Assembly (NCBI RefSeq): GCF_022811645.1
Contig: NZ_CP094534.1
Coordinates: 372,001 to 436,000 of the forward strand
Length of the DNA: 64,000 bases
From: Hymenobacter monticola
GTDB taxonomy: Bacteria > Bacteroidota > Bacteroidia > Cytophagales > Hymenobacteraceae
Direction of reading: 5' to 3'
Program-made: the position numbers and the translations under genes
Shown here: positions 28,451 to 36,528 of the stretch, one piece after another
Position numbering within the stretch: position 1 is the stretch's first letter
Layout of the letters: every line of letters starts with the position of its first letter
The notes under the pieces: generated by a model
Seen by the model: the letters and a program-made list of their open reading frames with translations, nothing else
Told to the model about the DNA's origin: nothing
The model's database searches: none

Positions 28451-29413
28451 TTAATAGAGTACGTCGTTTACGGGCACAATCTTGGGGGGCAGCTCGGTTT
28501 CTTCCAGCAGCTCGCGAATATCAATTTCGATGCTGCGGCAGATGGACGTCATGGGCACGTCGTAGAGGTCGTTTTCGAAGGGGTTTTCGCTGGTGTGGCC
28601 CACCAGCTCGATGACGTTGAACACCCACGACACCAGCACCGAAAACGGCACCATCAGCCACACGTGGTACTGGCCCAGGGCAATGCGGTGGTCGAATTCC
28701 TCGACCAGGCCCAGCGGCAGCACGGCCGCGAAAATCCAGACGAAGGCAAAGCTGAAAAACGCAAACTGGCGCGGGAAAGGCGTGTTTTTAATGCGCTCGC
28801 AGCCGCCTTGGGCATTGAACAAGTCCTGAATGGTCTGCATCAGGGCCACCTGGCGAAACTCGGTAAGCAGGCTCTGTTTCACCAATTCGCGCAGCTCCAC
28901 GCTTTGGCGGCGCAGCAGGTGGGTGGGGGGGTTGCTGAGGTTTTTGGCCGTAGCGGCTTCGTCGGGGGGCAGGAAGGGCGCCACTTCGGTGTCCCAGAGC
29001 TCGGCGGTTTGGCGGCGCAGGTGCAGGCGCAGGGCGTTGCACCAGGCCACGTGGCGGTACGACAGGCGGCGGTGCAGGGCCGTCAGCTCGGGGTGGTCGC
29101 GGGGGTCGGCGTTGCCTTCGGGGTGCACGAAATCGAACACCCGAATGGCCCACACGCGGCTGGTGTTCACGATGCTGCCCCACAGCTGCCGGCCCTCCCA
29201 GAACCGGTCGTAGGAGCCGTTGCTCTTAAAGCCGATGTAGAAGGCCACGGCCGTGCCCAGCAGCGCCACCGGTTGCCACGGAATGTCAAGAAAGTGAAAG
29301 TCGAGTGGTCCGTAGAGCAAACAGACCAAGGTATTGTAAATGGTGAATATCACCAGGCTGCGCCAGGTAAGCCGCCAAACGACGCTCCACCGGAGGTTTT
29401 TACGTATGTACAT
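28451..29413 (-). CDS. Bestrophin family anion channel
   Basis: A 320-residue membrane protein of the bestrophin/UPF0187 family (YneE in E. coli). Visible features are the N-terminal RWSVVWRLTWRSLVIFT, the FKSNGSYDRFWEGRQLWG motif that lines the entry, a central pair of helices (AFFSFAFVWIFAAVLPL and WLMVPFSVLVSWVFNVIELVG), and the conserved ENPFENDLYDVPM with an acidic cluster. Members form pentameric inner-membrane channels for chloride or related anions. It is followed upstream by the RidA-family gene 57 bases away on the same strand, a possible operon of unclear logic. Confidence 0.92.
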   Translation of the reverse strand: MYIRKNLRWSVVWRLTWRSLVIFTIYNTLVCLLYGPLDFHFLDIPWQPVALLGTAVAFYIGFKSNGSYDRFWEGRQLWGSIVNTSRVWAIRVFDFVHPEGNADPRDHPELTALHRRLSYRHVAWCNALRLHLRRQTAELWDTEVAPFLPPDEAATAKNLSNPPTHLLRRQSVELRELVKQSLLTEFRQVALMQTIQDLFNAQGGCERIKNTPFPRQFAFFSFAFVWIFAAVLPLGLVEEFDHRIALGQYHVWLMVPFSVLVSWVFNVIELVGHTSENPFENDLYDVPMTSICRSIEIDIRELLEETELPPKIVPVNDVLY

Positions 29414-29470
29414 TACCGACCTAAACCGGGAAAGAAGAGGGGTTGTTGCGCTTCAGAAATTAAAGTCCGA

Positions 29471-29890
29471 TTAATTCGGCAGGGCCGCGATGCACTTCAG
29501 CTCGATGGCAATGGGCGTGGGCAGGCAGTTGATTTCGAGGGTGGTGCGGCAAGGCTGGGCCGTGGCGAAGTACTCGGCGTAGAGGCGGTTATACACCGGA
29601 AAGTCGTCTTTCATGTTGGTCAGAAACACGGTCACGTCCACGAGGTCGTCCCACTGGGCGCCGGCTTCCTCCAGAATGTAGCGCACGTTCTGGAACACGG
29701 CGTGGCACTGGCTTTCGAAGTCGTACTGCAGGATGTTGCCGGCTTCGTCCAGCTCCACGCCGGGGATGGCCTTCTGGCCGCGCTGCCGCGGGCCCACGCC
29801 GGAGAGAAACAGCAGGTTGCCCACGCGGCGGGTGTAGGGGTAGGCGCCCACGGGCTCGGGGGCGCGGGAGGTGGCGGCGGACTCAGCCAT
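29471..29890 (-). CDS. RidA-family protein (aminomuconate deaminase-like branch)
   Basis: A 139-residue protein with the YjgF/YER057c/UK114 fold. The trimer active-site Arg is visible in QPCRTTLEINCLP, and PIAIELKCIAAL closes the domain. The pattern PVGAYPYTRRVGNLLFLSGVGPRQRG is close to proteins annotated as 2-aminomuconate deaminase rather than to classic RidA. No kynurenine or aminophenol pathway genes lie near, so a general enamine/imine deaminase role is equally possible. It is soluble and cytoplasmic. Confidence 0.85.
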   Translation of the reverse strand: MAESAATSRAPEPVGAYPYTRRVGNLLFLSGVGPRQRGQKAIPGVELDEAGNILQYDFESQCHAVFQNVRYILEEAGAQWDDLVDVTVFLTNMKDDFPVYNRLYAEYFATAQPCRTTLEINCLPTPIAIELKCIAALPN

Positions 29891-30045
29891 GCGAAAAGTA
29901 AAATATGATGTGACAAGGCGAAAGTAAAACGCCGGGCCGCACGTCAGCCCATTTAACGGCTTCGGCTGGCAAGGTTTTTTCAGTGGGCTGTGTTCTGCGT
30001 ACCGTTATTTGCACACATCCCCGACGAATTTATTCAGCTATTCGC

Positions 30046-30858
30046 ATGAAAATCCTGCTTCCTCTACTGCTTTCCTGCGCCCTCGGCTTCGGCGCCCAGG
30101 CCCAAAAGCTCAAGATGCCGCCCAAGCCCGCCAGCGGCACCGTGTACGACTCGGTGGCCCAGCCGGCCGTGCCCATCGGCGGCACCGAGCGCTACGCCCA
30201 GTTCCTGGCCGACCACCAGAAATACCCCGCCAGCGCCATGCAAAAGGGCATCCAGGGCACGGTGAAAGTGAGCTTCATTGTGGAGAAAACCGGCACCGTG
30301 AACGAAGTAAAGGTTGAAAAGCCTCTGTCGCCGGAGCTGGACGCCGAAGCCATCCGCCTCATCAAAAGCGCTCCGAAGTGGACGCCGGCCCGTCACCACC
30401 GCAACGAAGTGGTGCGTCAGCGCGTGGTGGTGCCCGTGTCGTTCGTGATGTCGCCGGGCAGCACCGTCACGGTGGGCGCGGCCAGCAAGGAGCGGCCCAT
30501 CCTCACCTCGGCCGCTGATATTGCCGCCTCGGCCAACCCCAACGTGCGGCCCGTGGTGGCCCCCGACCGCCCCACCCAGCCTGTGGGTGGCACCCAGGCC
30601 TTCTTCGATTGGATTGAGAAAAACCAGAAATACCCCCTGCTGGCCAAGCAGCGCAAGATTCAGGGCAAGGTGATGGTGGAGTTTATGGTGCAGCCCGACG
30701 GCAGCCTCACCGACGTGCGCGTGGCCCGCAAGATGGGCTCGGGCCTCGACGAAGAAGCCCTGCGCCTCATCAAAGCCGCGCCCAAATGGGAGCCCGCCAT
30801 GTTTCAGGGCAAGCCGATAAAGCAAAAGATGCTTTTGCCTGTTTTATTCCAGTTGTAA
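30046..30858 (+). CDS. Periplasmic protein with two TonB C-terminal domains
   Basis: A 270-residue protein with a cleavable signal peptide (about 1-20) in place of the usual TonB membrane anchor. Two TonB-C domains follow, about 45-134 and 180-268, each with GGT...F, KYP..A, IQG.V.V.F.V, G.....V, LD.EA.RLIK.APKW.PA. A classic TonB has one such domain and needs a membrane anchor to harness ExbB/ExbD; this one cannot, so it may be an adaptor for outer-membrane receptors. ATG 30046 is chosen because it begins the signal peptide. A family C palindrome starts two bases after its stop. Confidence 0.8.
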   Translation: MKILLPLLLSCALGFGAQAQKLKMPPKPASGTVYDSVAQPAVPIGGTERYAQFLADHQKYPASAMQKGIQGTVKVSFIVEKTGTVNEVKVEKPLSPELDAEAIRLIKSAPKWTPARHHRNEVVRQRVVVPVSFVMSPGSTVTVGAASKERPILTSAADIAASANPNVRPVVAPDRPTQPVGGTQAFFDWIEKNQKYPLLAKQRKIQGKVMVEFMVQPDGSLTDVRVARKMGSGLDEEALRLIKAAPKWEPAMFQGKPIKQKMLLPVLFQL

Positions 30859-30860
30859 GC

Positions 30861-31038
30861 AACTCCCCTCCTTTTTTTGAGGAGGGGATGTTCGCGCGAA
30901 GCGCGGACGGGGGTGGTGAAATCGTTGAACGATGGCCGAACGACGTGCGATGGCCTTGTTCGGATGTCGTTCAACGAGCGTAACCACCCCAATTTTTGCT
31001 ACGCAAAAATGTCCCCTCCTTAAAAAAGGAGGGGAGTT
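30861..31038. repeat. Family C structured palindromic repeat, copy 1
   Basis: The outer arms are AACTCCCCTCC and GGAGGGGAGTT. Inside lie further hairpins: CCCCTCC/GGAGGGG, GTTCGCGC/GCGCGGAC, GGGGTGGT/AACCACCCC with CGTTGAACG/CGTTCAACG, and ATTTTTGC/GCAAAAAT. The copy at 49579-49765 keeps the same pairing with different stem bases. It starts 2 bases after a stop codon. Confidence 0.9.
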
Positions 31039-31063
31039 TGACGTTCTCAACTTCCTGCTTCCC

Positions 31064-32566
31064 ATGATTCCCTCGCTCATCCTCGCCACCTCTCCCACCC
31101 TGCTCTGGGCCCACCAAACCCGCTACCGCGAAGCTGCCCAAAGCCTGGCGAACGACCTGTTCGATTTCCTCGACGACGACCTAAAGCCGTATGTGCTGCT
31201 GCTGGCCCTGCCCGCCGACCCCACGCAGTGCGCCCGCTGCCTGGAGCCCGAAGACTGCGGCCTGCCCAGCGAGCCGTTTGATGGGGCCGTGGCGCGGGGT
31301 AGGGTCATTCAGCTCACCACGCCCCCACCCTACGTGGAAAGCGCCGACGTATCGGCCGACATGGTGCGGCGCAAGCACGAGGTAATCGGCATTCGGGAAG
31401 CCGTGCAGGAAACCCTGGACCTCTTAGACGAGAGCGCGCCGCACCAGCACTTTGCCGGCTGGCCCGTGGAGATGCACGGCCATTTTGTGGTGACGGTGCT
31501 GCGCCTGCAGCGCAAGCCGCTGCGGGCCTACCCTTCGCTGCGCCCGCACCGCTTCTATACCAGCGGGCGGCCGCTGGCGCCTTCGCTGCTAGTGGCGGCC
31601 ATGCACCGCTTCAACGACGAAACCGTGAAGGCGCTGAAGGAAGCAGCCGCCGGCATGGGCTTTTTCGTGCGGCCCCGCGAGAGCGAGGAGCTTCTGCGCA
31701 GCGCCGGCAAGGCCCTGATGGACACGCCCGCCCAGGCCTTGGGGCTCGACCCGGCCGTGACGCAGCTCTTCAGCACCTGCAATACCATCAGCAGCCTGCG
31801 CTACGAGGGGGCCGAGGGCGTGGGCAAGCTGCTGCTGGCCCGCCGCGGCCACCCCAACCTGGAGGAAATCTTCGCCCTCACCTGCCCCACCGACCTCACC
31901 GACTTCCGCGCCGTGCGCAAGCTGCTGGAGATGACCACGCCCGACGTGCACCTGCTGGCCGACGGCAACAGCGTGTACGCCCTGGGCCGGCAGGTGGGCC
32001 ACTACGACGCCGAGCGCGAAGACCTGTTCGTCATCAGCTTCGTGACGCACTACGCCTGGGAGCTGCAGCACGCCGGCCACGTGCTGCTGCGCTCGCACTA
32101 CGGCCTGCCCGGCCTGCCCCACACCCGCCTCAACCGTACCGGCTTCCGCAAGGCCCTCAAGCGCACCTTCGCCCTCACCGACCACACCAAGGTAGAACGC
32201 CTCTGGGACGTAGTGCTCGAAGCCAGCCGCCAACCCCACGGCACGCTGCTCGTCATCACCACCGAAGCCCTGGCCGAAGCCGACCGCCTCAAGCTGCAGT
32301 GCACGCTCATCGAGCCCGTGCCGCTCACGCCGCTCATCACCCGCCTCGTCACCAGCATCGACGGCGCCGTGTTGCTCGACCCCGAGGGCTACTGCTACTC
32401 CATCGGCGTGATTCTGGACGGCCGTGCCTCCGGCCGGGGCGACGGCGCCCGCGGCGCCCGCTACAACTCGGCCCTGCGCTACGTGGAAAGTTCGGAGCAT
32501 CCGTGCATTGCCATCGTGGTGAGCGAGGACGGCTTGGTGGACGTGATTACGTCGGAGAAGGAGTAG
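31064..32566 (+). CDS. DisA_N-like (diadenylate cyclase-type) protein with large N-terminal sensor region
   Basis: A 500-residue protein. Residues about 390-497 follow the diadenylate cyclase (DAC/DisA_N) pattern: HGTLLVITTEAL, then SIDGAVLL with the DGA motif (D433-A435), then GARYNSA (464-470) where classic enzymes have GTRHRAA, and IAIVVSEDG (482-490). The His and second Arg of RHR are replaced, which should change phosphate contacts. I associate this arrangement with the DACNV-type sensor proteins of Bacteroidota, but from memory. Residues 1-360 are a soluble region of unknown fold. The enzyme could make c-di-AMP, a related nucleotide, or be inactive. ATG 31064 is chosen since upstream codons run through the palindrome. 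Confidence 0.7.
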   Translation: MIPSLILATSPTLLWAHQTRYREAAQSLANDLFDFLDDDLKPYVLLLALPADPTQCARCLEPEDCGLPSEPFDGAVARGRVIQLTTPPPYVESADVSADMVRRKHEVIGIREAVQETLDLLDESAPHQHFAGWPVEMHGHFVVTVLRLQRKPLRAYPSLRPHRFYTSGRPLAPSLLVAAMHRFNDETVKALKEAAAGMGFFVRPRESEELLRSAGKALMDTPAQALGLDPAVTQLFSTCNTISSLRYEGAEGVGKLLLARRGHPNLEEIFALTCPTDLTDFRAVRKLLEMTTPDVHLLADGNSVYALGRQVGHYDAEREDLFVISFVTHYAWELQHAGHVLLRSHYGLPGLPHTRLNRTGFRKALKRTFALTDHTKVERLWDVVLEASRQPHGTLLVITTEALAEADRLKLQCTLIEPVPLTPLITRLVTSIDGAVLLDPEGYCYSIGVILDGRASGRGDGARGARYNSALRYVESSEHPCIAIVVSEDGLVDVITSEKE

Positions 32567-32579
32567 GCGCGGGGCCACC

Positions 32580-33008
32580 TGTCATTGCGAGGCGAAGCCG
32601 AAGCAATCCGTCCTGTTCTCAGCGACCAACCTAATAATGTGACAAAGCCCTCTTAAGCTACCAATTCTTCCCAGGCCGGATTATTCGCACTAATCAACGC
32701 CAGTTTTTTTAACTCTAGAGCCAGCCTTAAGCTGTTTCTCGCGCGCTATGGCATCGGCATCGTGCCGTACGTTTCAAAGTATACCAGCTTGTGCACGTTG
32801 TATTTCTTGGTAAAGCCTTCGTGCGTTCCTGCTTTGTGTTCTGCAATGCGTCGCGCTAAATCATTAGTCACGCCAATGTAGAGCACAGCGTGGTTGGCGT
32901 TGGTCAGCAGATAGACGTAATAGGTGTGCATGTCAGGGCTTTGTCACCCTAGAAGGCTGGTCGCTGAGAACAGGACGGATTGCCACGGGCTGCGCCCTCG
33001 CAATGACA
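32580..33008. mobile_element. Family A element: inverted repeats of about 70 bases around a GIY-YIG pseudogene
   Basis: The left arm (32580-32651) and right arm (32935-33008) are inverted copies sharing TGTCATTGCGAGG, GCAATCCGTCCTGTTCTC, AGCGACCA and TGACAAAGCCCT. Between them is a GIY-YIG gene whose start is 3 bases from the right arm and whose original stop is 1 base from the left arm. The element occupies the whole gap between two convergent genes (13 and 10 bases from their stops). No target-site duplication was seen. A gene-less relative is at 20398-20583. It is best read as a compact mobile element with its own nuclease, now inactive. Confidence 0.7.
32653..32931 (-). pseudogene. GIY-YIG nuclease of the COG2827 type, two frameshifts
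   Basis: Residues 1-59 are intact and show YYVYLLTNANHAVLYIGVTN, then LARRIAEHKAG and KLVYFETYGTMP, the core of a small GIY-YIG endonuclease. A one-base loss near 32758 leads to an early stop at 32746. The expected continuation is present in the next frame (DAIAREKQLKAGSRVKK). A second shift at a run of seven A follows, then KLALISANNPAWEELVA and a stop at 32653. The restored protein has about 92 residues, the usual size of the family. Catalytic Tyr, Arg and the C-terminal Glu are recognisable, so the gene was lost recently. Confidence 0.85.
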
Positions 33009-33018
33009 ATTCCGTCCC

Positions 33019-33519
33019 CTACCGCTTCGCCCGAAACGACCAGGTGAGGCGGAACACGGCCACCACGTCGCCGGCCTCGTCCACGCCGGTGCTGGTGCAC
33101 TCCACGGTGCGGCCTTCACCGGTGGCGCGGCTTTCGGCCACGGCCTGGGCGATGCGCGGGCCGTCGGGGCAGGTAAAGGAAATCAGGCCCACGGCTTTCT
33201 TTTTGAAGTCGCCCTGCAGGCCCACCACCAGCATCGAAACCGGGCCACCGGCCTGCACGTGCATCATGGCCTGAATGCCGCTGGCCAGCTCGGCCGCCAT
33301 GGCCAGGCAGGCGAAATAGATGCTGCGAAACGGGTTTTGCGTGAGGTACTTGTAGCGAACGGTGACGGTGGCGGCCTCCGGCGTGAGCTGCGTGAGGCGC
33401 AGGCCCGCCAGCCAGGCCATGGGCAGCTTTTGCAGCAGGAATAACCGCAGCTTCAGGGGATTGAGCACCTGGCGGCGGAAGGCAGCAGCTTGCGGGGTAT
33501 CGGCGGAGGCGGTGGGCAT
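33019..33519 (-). CDS. DUF4442 hotdog-fold protein
   Basis: A 166-residue cytoplasmic protein of the DUF4442 family, a thioesterase-like hotdog fold. Motifs are FLLQKLPMAWLAGLRLTQL, VTVRYKYLTQNPFRSIYFAC and MAAELASGIQAM, which place the strand-helix order of an acyl-CoA thioesterase. The true substrate and activity are not established for this family. The C-terminal half is typical (FTCPDGPRI). It is convergent with the DAC-like gene and separated from it by the mobile element. Confidence 0.8.
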   Translation of the reverse strand: MPTASADTPQAAAFRRQVLNPLKLRLFLLQKLPMAWLAGLRLTQLTPEAATVTVRYKYLTQNPFRSIYFACLAMAAELASGIQAMMHVQAGGPVSMLVVGLQGDFKKKAVGLISFTCPDGPRIAQAVAESRATGEGRTVECTSTGVDEAGDVVAVFRLTWSFRAKR

Positions 33520-33700
33520 GGAGCGAAGGTACGGGTTTGTCTTTGCGAGCGCAGCGCAGCAGCTGAAAGCCAGCGCAGCTAACCCATCCTGCCAAAACCA
33601 GCACCACTACATGCCAATCGGCCGAGTTATTCACCCCGGCGCGGCAGACTTAATCGAAGGCCAAAGTGATACAGCCGGCCGCTTAGGAAAGGCGTTCTGC

Positions 33701-34249
33701 TCACTTGTTTTTGGCTTTGGACTGCCCTCTTTTCGGCGGCGTTGCAACCGGCTCTGGCTGCGCGGCCGCGGCCGGGTAAACGGCCAGCTCCTGGTAGCCA
33801 AACGTAGGGTCAGGCTCGCGGCGAAACTCCAGCCCGGCCAGCTCGCTGAGCACGATTTCGGCCGTGGTGTACACCCGGCAGCCATCGAGCAAATGCCCAC
33901 CGATTGTGCGGCCGGTGCTGTCGCTCACGGCCAGGTGCAGGTGCGAGCCGTTGACGGACAGCGTGCCTACCAGTGACACAATCTCGAAGTGGCCGCGGTA
34001 CACGCTGGGGCCTTCCTGGTTGGCCAGCCGCAGCGTGGCCACCGTGAGGCTGCCCACGCACGTCACCATGGCGCCCGCCCGGATGTTGTGGGCTTTGGCA
34101 AAAGCGTTGAGGCTTTGGCGTAGGTCGTCGCCCGGTCGCAGGCGCAGGGCGTGGGTTTTCAGCGCGGAAGTGGAAGCGGCAGACACGGCGGGCGCAGTTT
34201 GGGCCAGCGCAGGGCTAGCCAGAAGGCAAAGGAGAAGCAGGCGAAACAC
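33701..34249 (-). CDS. Secreted PPC/DUF296 domain protein
   Basis: A 182-residue protein with a signal peptide (MFRLLLLCLLASPALAQ) and one PPC domain (about 28-160), the plant and prokaryote conserved domain of COG1661. Visible are LRLRPGDDLRQSLNAF, GAMVTCVGSLTVATLRLA, HLHLAVSD and the conserved GGHLLDGC. In plants the domain accompanies AT-hooks; in bacteria its role is unclear. A periplasmic location is unusual compared with the cytoplasmic bacterial versions. The tail is Pro/Lys-rich. Confidence 0.82.
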   Translation of the reverse strand: MFRLLLLCLLASPALAQTAPAVSAASTSALKTHALRLRPGDDLRQSLNAFAKAHNIRAGAMVTCVGSLTVATLRLANQEGPSVYRGHFEIVSLVGTLSVNGSHLHLAVSDSTGRTIGGHLLDGCRVYTTAEIVLSELAGLEFRREPDPTFGYQELAVYPAAAAQPEPVATPPKRGQSKAKNK

Positions 34250-34297
34250 GGGGCAAGGTAAGAGTTAGCCGCGCATATGCTTCGTTCAGGCATGAGA

Positions 34298-34400
34298 CCT
34301 CACCCCCGCCCCTCTCCCCAGGGAGAGGGGTGCCAGTCGACTTCTTTTAAAGCAAAACCGGTGCCCCCTCTCCCTATGGAGAGGGGGTCAGGGGGTGAGG
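34298..34400. repeat. Family D palindromic repeat, copy 1
   Basis: Outer arms CCTCACCCC and GGGGTGAGG hold two hairpins of the form CCCCTCTCC/GGAGAGGGG, joined by an unpaired stretch containing ACCGGTGCC. The second copy is at 40864-40962. It ends 21 bases from the stop of the following minus-strand gene. Confidence 0.88.
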
Positions 34401-34421
34401 CGCCCGTGAGAACGAAGCCCA

Positions 34422-35660
34422 CTACTTGATAAACCGCACCGTGCCGTAGCGCACCTTAATATTCACATTCCCGGCGTTGCGGGCCGGCACGGCACCGCCG
34501 AATACGCCCAGCACGTCGCTGGTTTGGGGGCCGTTTTCCTGCGAGAGCACCCGCACGAAGTTCTTATCCACCAGCAACTGCCCCTGCTCGGTGCTCACAT
34601 CGAAGCGGAAGCCCGGCGCCTCGGCAAAGCCCAGGCGGATAGTGCTGAAACCGCCGTCGAGGTTTACCTGGCGGAAGTTGGCACCCATGTCGCGCACCAC
34701 GAAATCGGGGCTGTAGCGCACGGCCATGTCCAGGCCTTCGCTCAGCCTATCCACCGTAAAGCGGGAGTAGCCCGACGAGCCGCGCAGGTTGCGTACGGTG
34801 CCCAAGGCCACGTCGCCGTACTTGCTGTGCACGGTGAGGTCCTGCACGGTGCCGATGTCAATGTCGGAAAAGTTATTGCGCAGGTCCACCGTAGTGCCTT
34901 CGTCGAGGCGCAGGCGGGCATAGCTGGCGTCGATGCTGGCGCGGCCGGCGAAGGCCACGGTGCAGTCGCCGTTGCCGATGCGCAGCAGGTTACGCGGCCC
35001 GTCGAGGCGGCCGGCGCGCAGGGTTCCGTAGTCCACGGCCAACTCGGTGGGCCCGGTCAGGTCGCCGGCAATGGCCACCTCGCCGAAGTTGTTGTGCACG
35101 CGCAGGGCAGTGGTGCGGGGCAGCCACACGGTGTAGTTCACCTCGTAGCGGCAGCCGCCCGGCCGGCCGCGCAAAGCCGGGCCAAACTGCGTGCTTACGG
35201 CCACGCCACCGGTGCGGGCGTCGTAGTCGAGCCACTGCACGCCCAGCGCGTCCAGCACCTGGCGGGCACCAGCCTCGGTTTCGGAGCGCGCCACCAATTC
35301 GGCGTCCACTTTGATTTCGCGCTTGTTCCAAGTATTCACCTGCACCCGACCGTAGCGGGTTTCGAGCGAAAAGGAACGGCCGGTTTTGGGCACAGCATAG
35401 CTGCGACTCAGGCGCCGCCGCTGCTCGGCCTGTAGGATGCTGCTGGCCTGCTCTGTGTCCTGGACGGGCAGCGGGTTTTGTTGGCCGCTTTGCTCGTACT
35501 CGGCCACCACGGCCACGTAGGTCTGCATCCGGGTGAAGGCCTGCGGCCCCACCACCCACTGCGTGGCCTGGGCGCGGCCGGGCAGCGAGCCCAGCAGCCC
35601 CAGCAACCCCACCATCAGGCCCAGCACCCAGCCCGGCGCGGCGTGAACGGACTTGCTCAT
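34422..35660 (-). CDS. Secreted DUF4097-like beta-repeat protein of the ECF operon
   Basis: A 412-residue protein with a signal peptide (to about GRAQA) and a C-terminal region (about 105-412) of regular short beta strands of the DUF4097 adhesin-like type, such as FSLETRYGRVQVNTWN, LRVHNNFGEVAIAGD, VHSKYGDVALGTV and VNIKVRYGTVRF. Such strands stack into a right-handed beta helix or sheet exposed in the periplasm or on the surface. Its start overlaps the end of the anti-sigma-like gene by 4 bases (ATGA type), so translation is coupled. It is the last gene of the ECF operon and probably its effector. Confidence 0.75.
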   Translation of the reverse strand: MSKSVHAAPGWVLGLMVGLLGLLGSLPGRAQATQWVVGPQAFTRMQTYVAVVAEYEQSGQQNPLPVQDTEQASSILQAEQRRRLSRSYAVPKTGRSFSLETRYGRVQVNTWNKREIKVDAELVARSETEAGARQVLDALGVQWLDYDARTGGVAVSTQFGPALRGRPGGCRYEVNYTVWLPRTTALRVHNNFGEVAIAGDLTGPTELAVDYGTLRAGRLDGPRNLLRIGNGDCTVAFAGRASIDASYARLRLDEGTTVDLRNNFSDIDIGTVQDLTVHSKYGDVALGTVRNLRGSSGYSRFTVDRLSEGLDMAVRYSPDFVVRDMGANFRQVNLDGGFSTIRLGFAEAPGFRFDVSTEQGQLLVDKNFVRVLSQENGPQTSDVLGVFGGAVPARNAGNVNIKVRYGTVRFIK

Positions 35661-36400
35661 TCGGCCTGGCGCCGGCTGTCGGCCAGCACGTAAGAACTGG
35701 TGTTGCGCTCTTCGGCGAGGGCACCCGCCCCCAGGTGCAGCTGCTGGTCGAGGATGTCGAGGCGCACCTGCAGGTTGCGGTTCATGGCCGTGAGCACGGC
35801 GTCGGGCTGCGGGTGGTTCAGCAGCTCGGCCTTGAGTTGGCGGTAACTCGAATCGAGCGACACCAGCTCCAGCTGCCAGTCGGCGGTCACGCTGGCCATG
35901 CCGGGGCCTTTCAGCTCACTTAGTTCTTGCTGGCGCCGGGCCAACTGGTTGGTGTAGTAGGCTTCCATGCCCCACACGGCCCGCACGAGCTGGCTGTCGG
36001 CGCCGGTGGTGCGCTCGGCGGCGGCCATGGCCAGCGGGTTGCCGCCCTGGTAGAGCGCGGCGTCGGCTTCGGCAGTTGCATTACTGGTGCCCGCTTGGGC
36101 CGGGACTGCGGCTACTTCTGCCGCAGGAGAATGCGATTTCCAAGCCTCGCTGGCGCCGGCGGCAAATACCAGCAGGGCCAGCGACGCGGCCACACCGTAG
36201 CGCTGCAGCCAGTTGGCGCGGGGGGCCACTGCCGGGATTGCGGCGGGCTCCGTGGCTAGGCGCAGGGTGGGTGCGGCCACGGGTTCGTTGAGTTGCTGCT
36301 CCAGCGCGGCCCACAGGTCGGGGCGCGGCTCGTGGGTGTCGAAATCGGCGCGGTGCCGCTCGACGAAGTTTTCTAAAGAATTTGGCTTATTCGTGTTCAT
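35657..36400 (-). CDS. Anti-sigma-factor-like membrane protein
   Basis: A 247-residue single-pass protein. A cytoplasmic N-terminal part (about 1-70) with the motif FVERHRADFDTHEPRPDLWAALE, typical of Bacteroidota ECF-associated anti-sigma-like proteins, is followed by one transmembrane helix (about 68-88, YGVAASLALLVFAAG) and a periplasmic helical part ending in a coiled-coil-like region (SELKGPGMASV to LDILDQQL). No ZAS zinc motif is visible. Its position between an ECF sigma gene and a secreted strand protein suggests it controls the sigma factor by transmembrane signalling. The gap to the sigma gene is 128 bases. Confidence 0.7.
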   Translation of the reverse strand: MNTNKPNSLENFVERHRADFDTHEPRPDLWAALEQQLNEPVAAPTLRLATEPAAIPAVAPRANWLQRYGVAASLALLVFAAGASEAWKSHSPAAEVAAVPAQAGTSNATAEADAALYQGGNPLAMAAAERTTGADSQLVRAVWGMEAYYTNQLARRQQELSELKGPGMASVTADWQLELVSLDSSYRQLKAELLNHPQPDAVLTAMNRNLQVRLDILDQQLHLGAGALAEERNTSSYVLADSRRQAE

Positions 36401-36528
36401 GAAAGGGTTACAGACGCACGGTTCTTCCAGGTTTCAGGGGGCTGCGGAGGTATAATGGGTGGCCGCTGCCAGGCGAAAAAGGATGAAGAGTAGGTGGAAA
36501 TAGGTAATAAATAGGTAACGGTATTGGC

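Noticed and set aside
32580..33008. Search for target-site duplications flanking the element
   Set aside because: The bases outside the two arms do not match, so no duplication can be claimed.
33538..33600. Stretch TTTGCGAGCGCAGCGCAGCAG resembling family A ends
   Set aside because: Only a short stretch is similar and no inverted partner is present, so it may be a remnant or chance.
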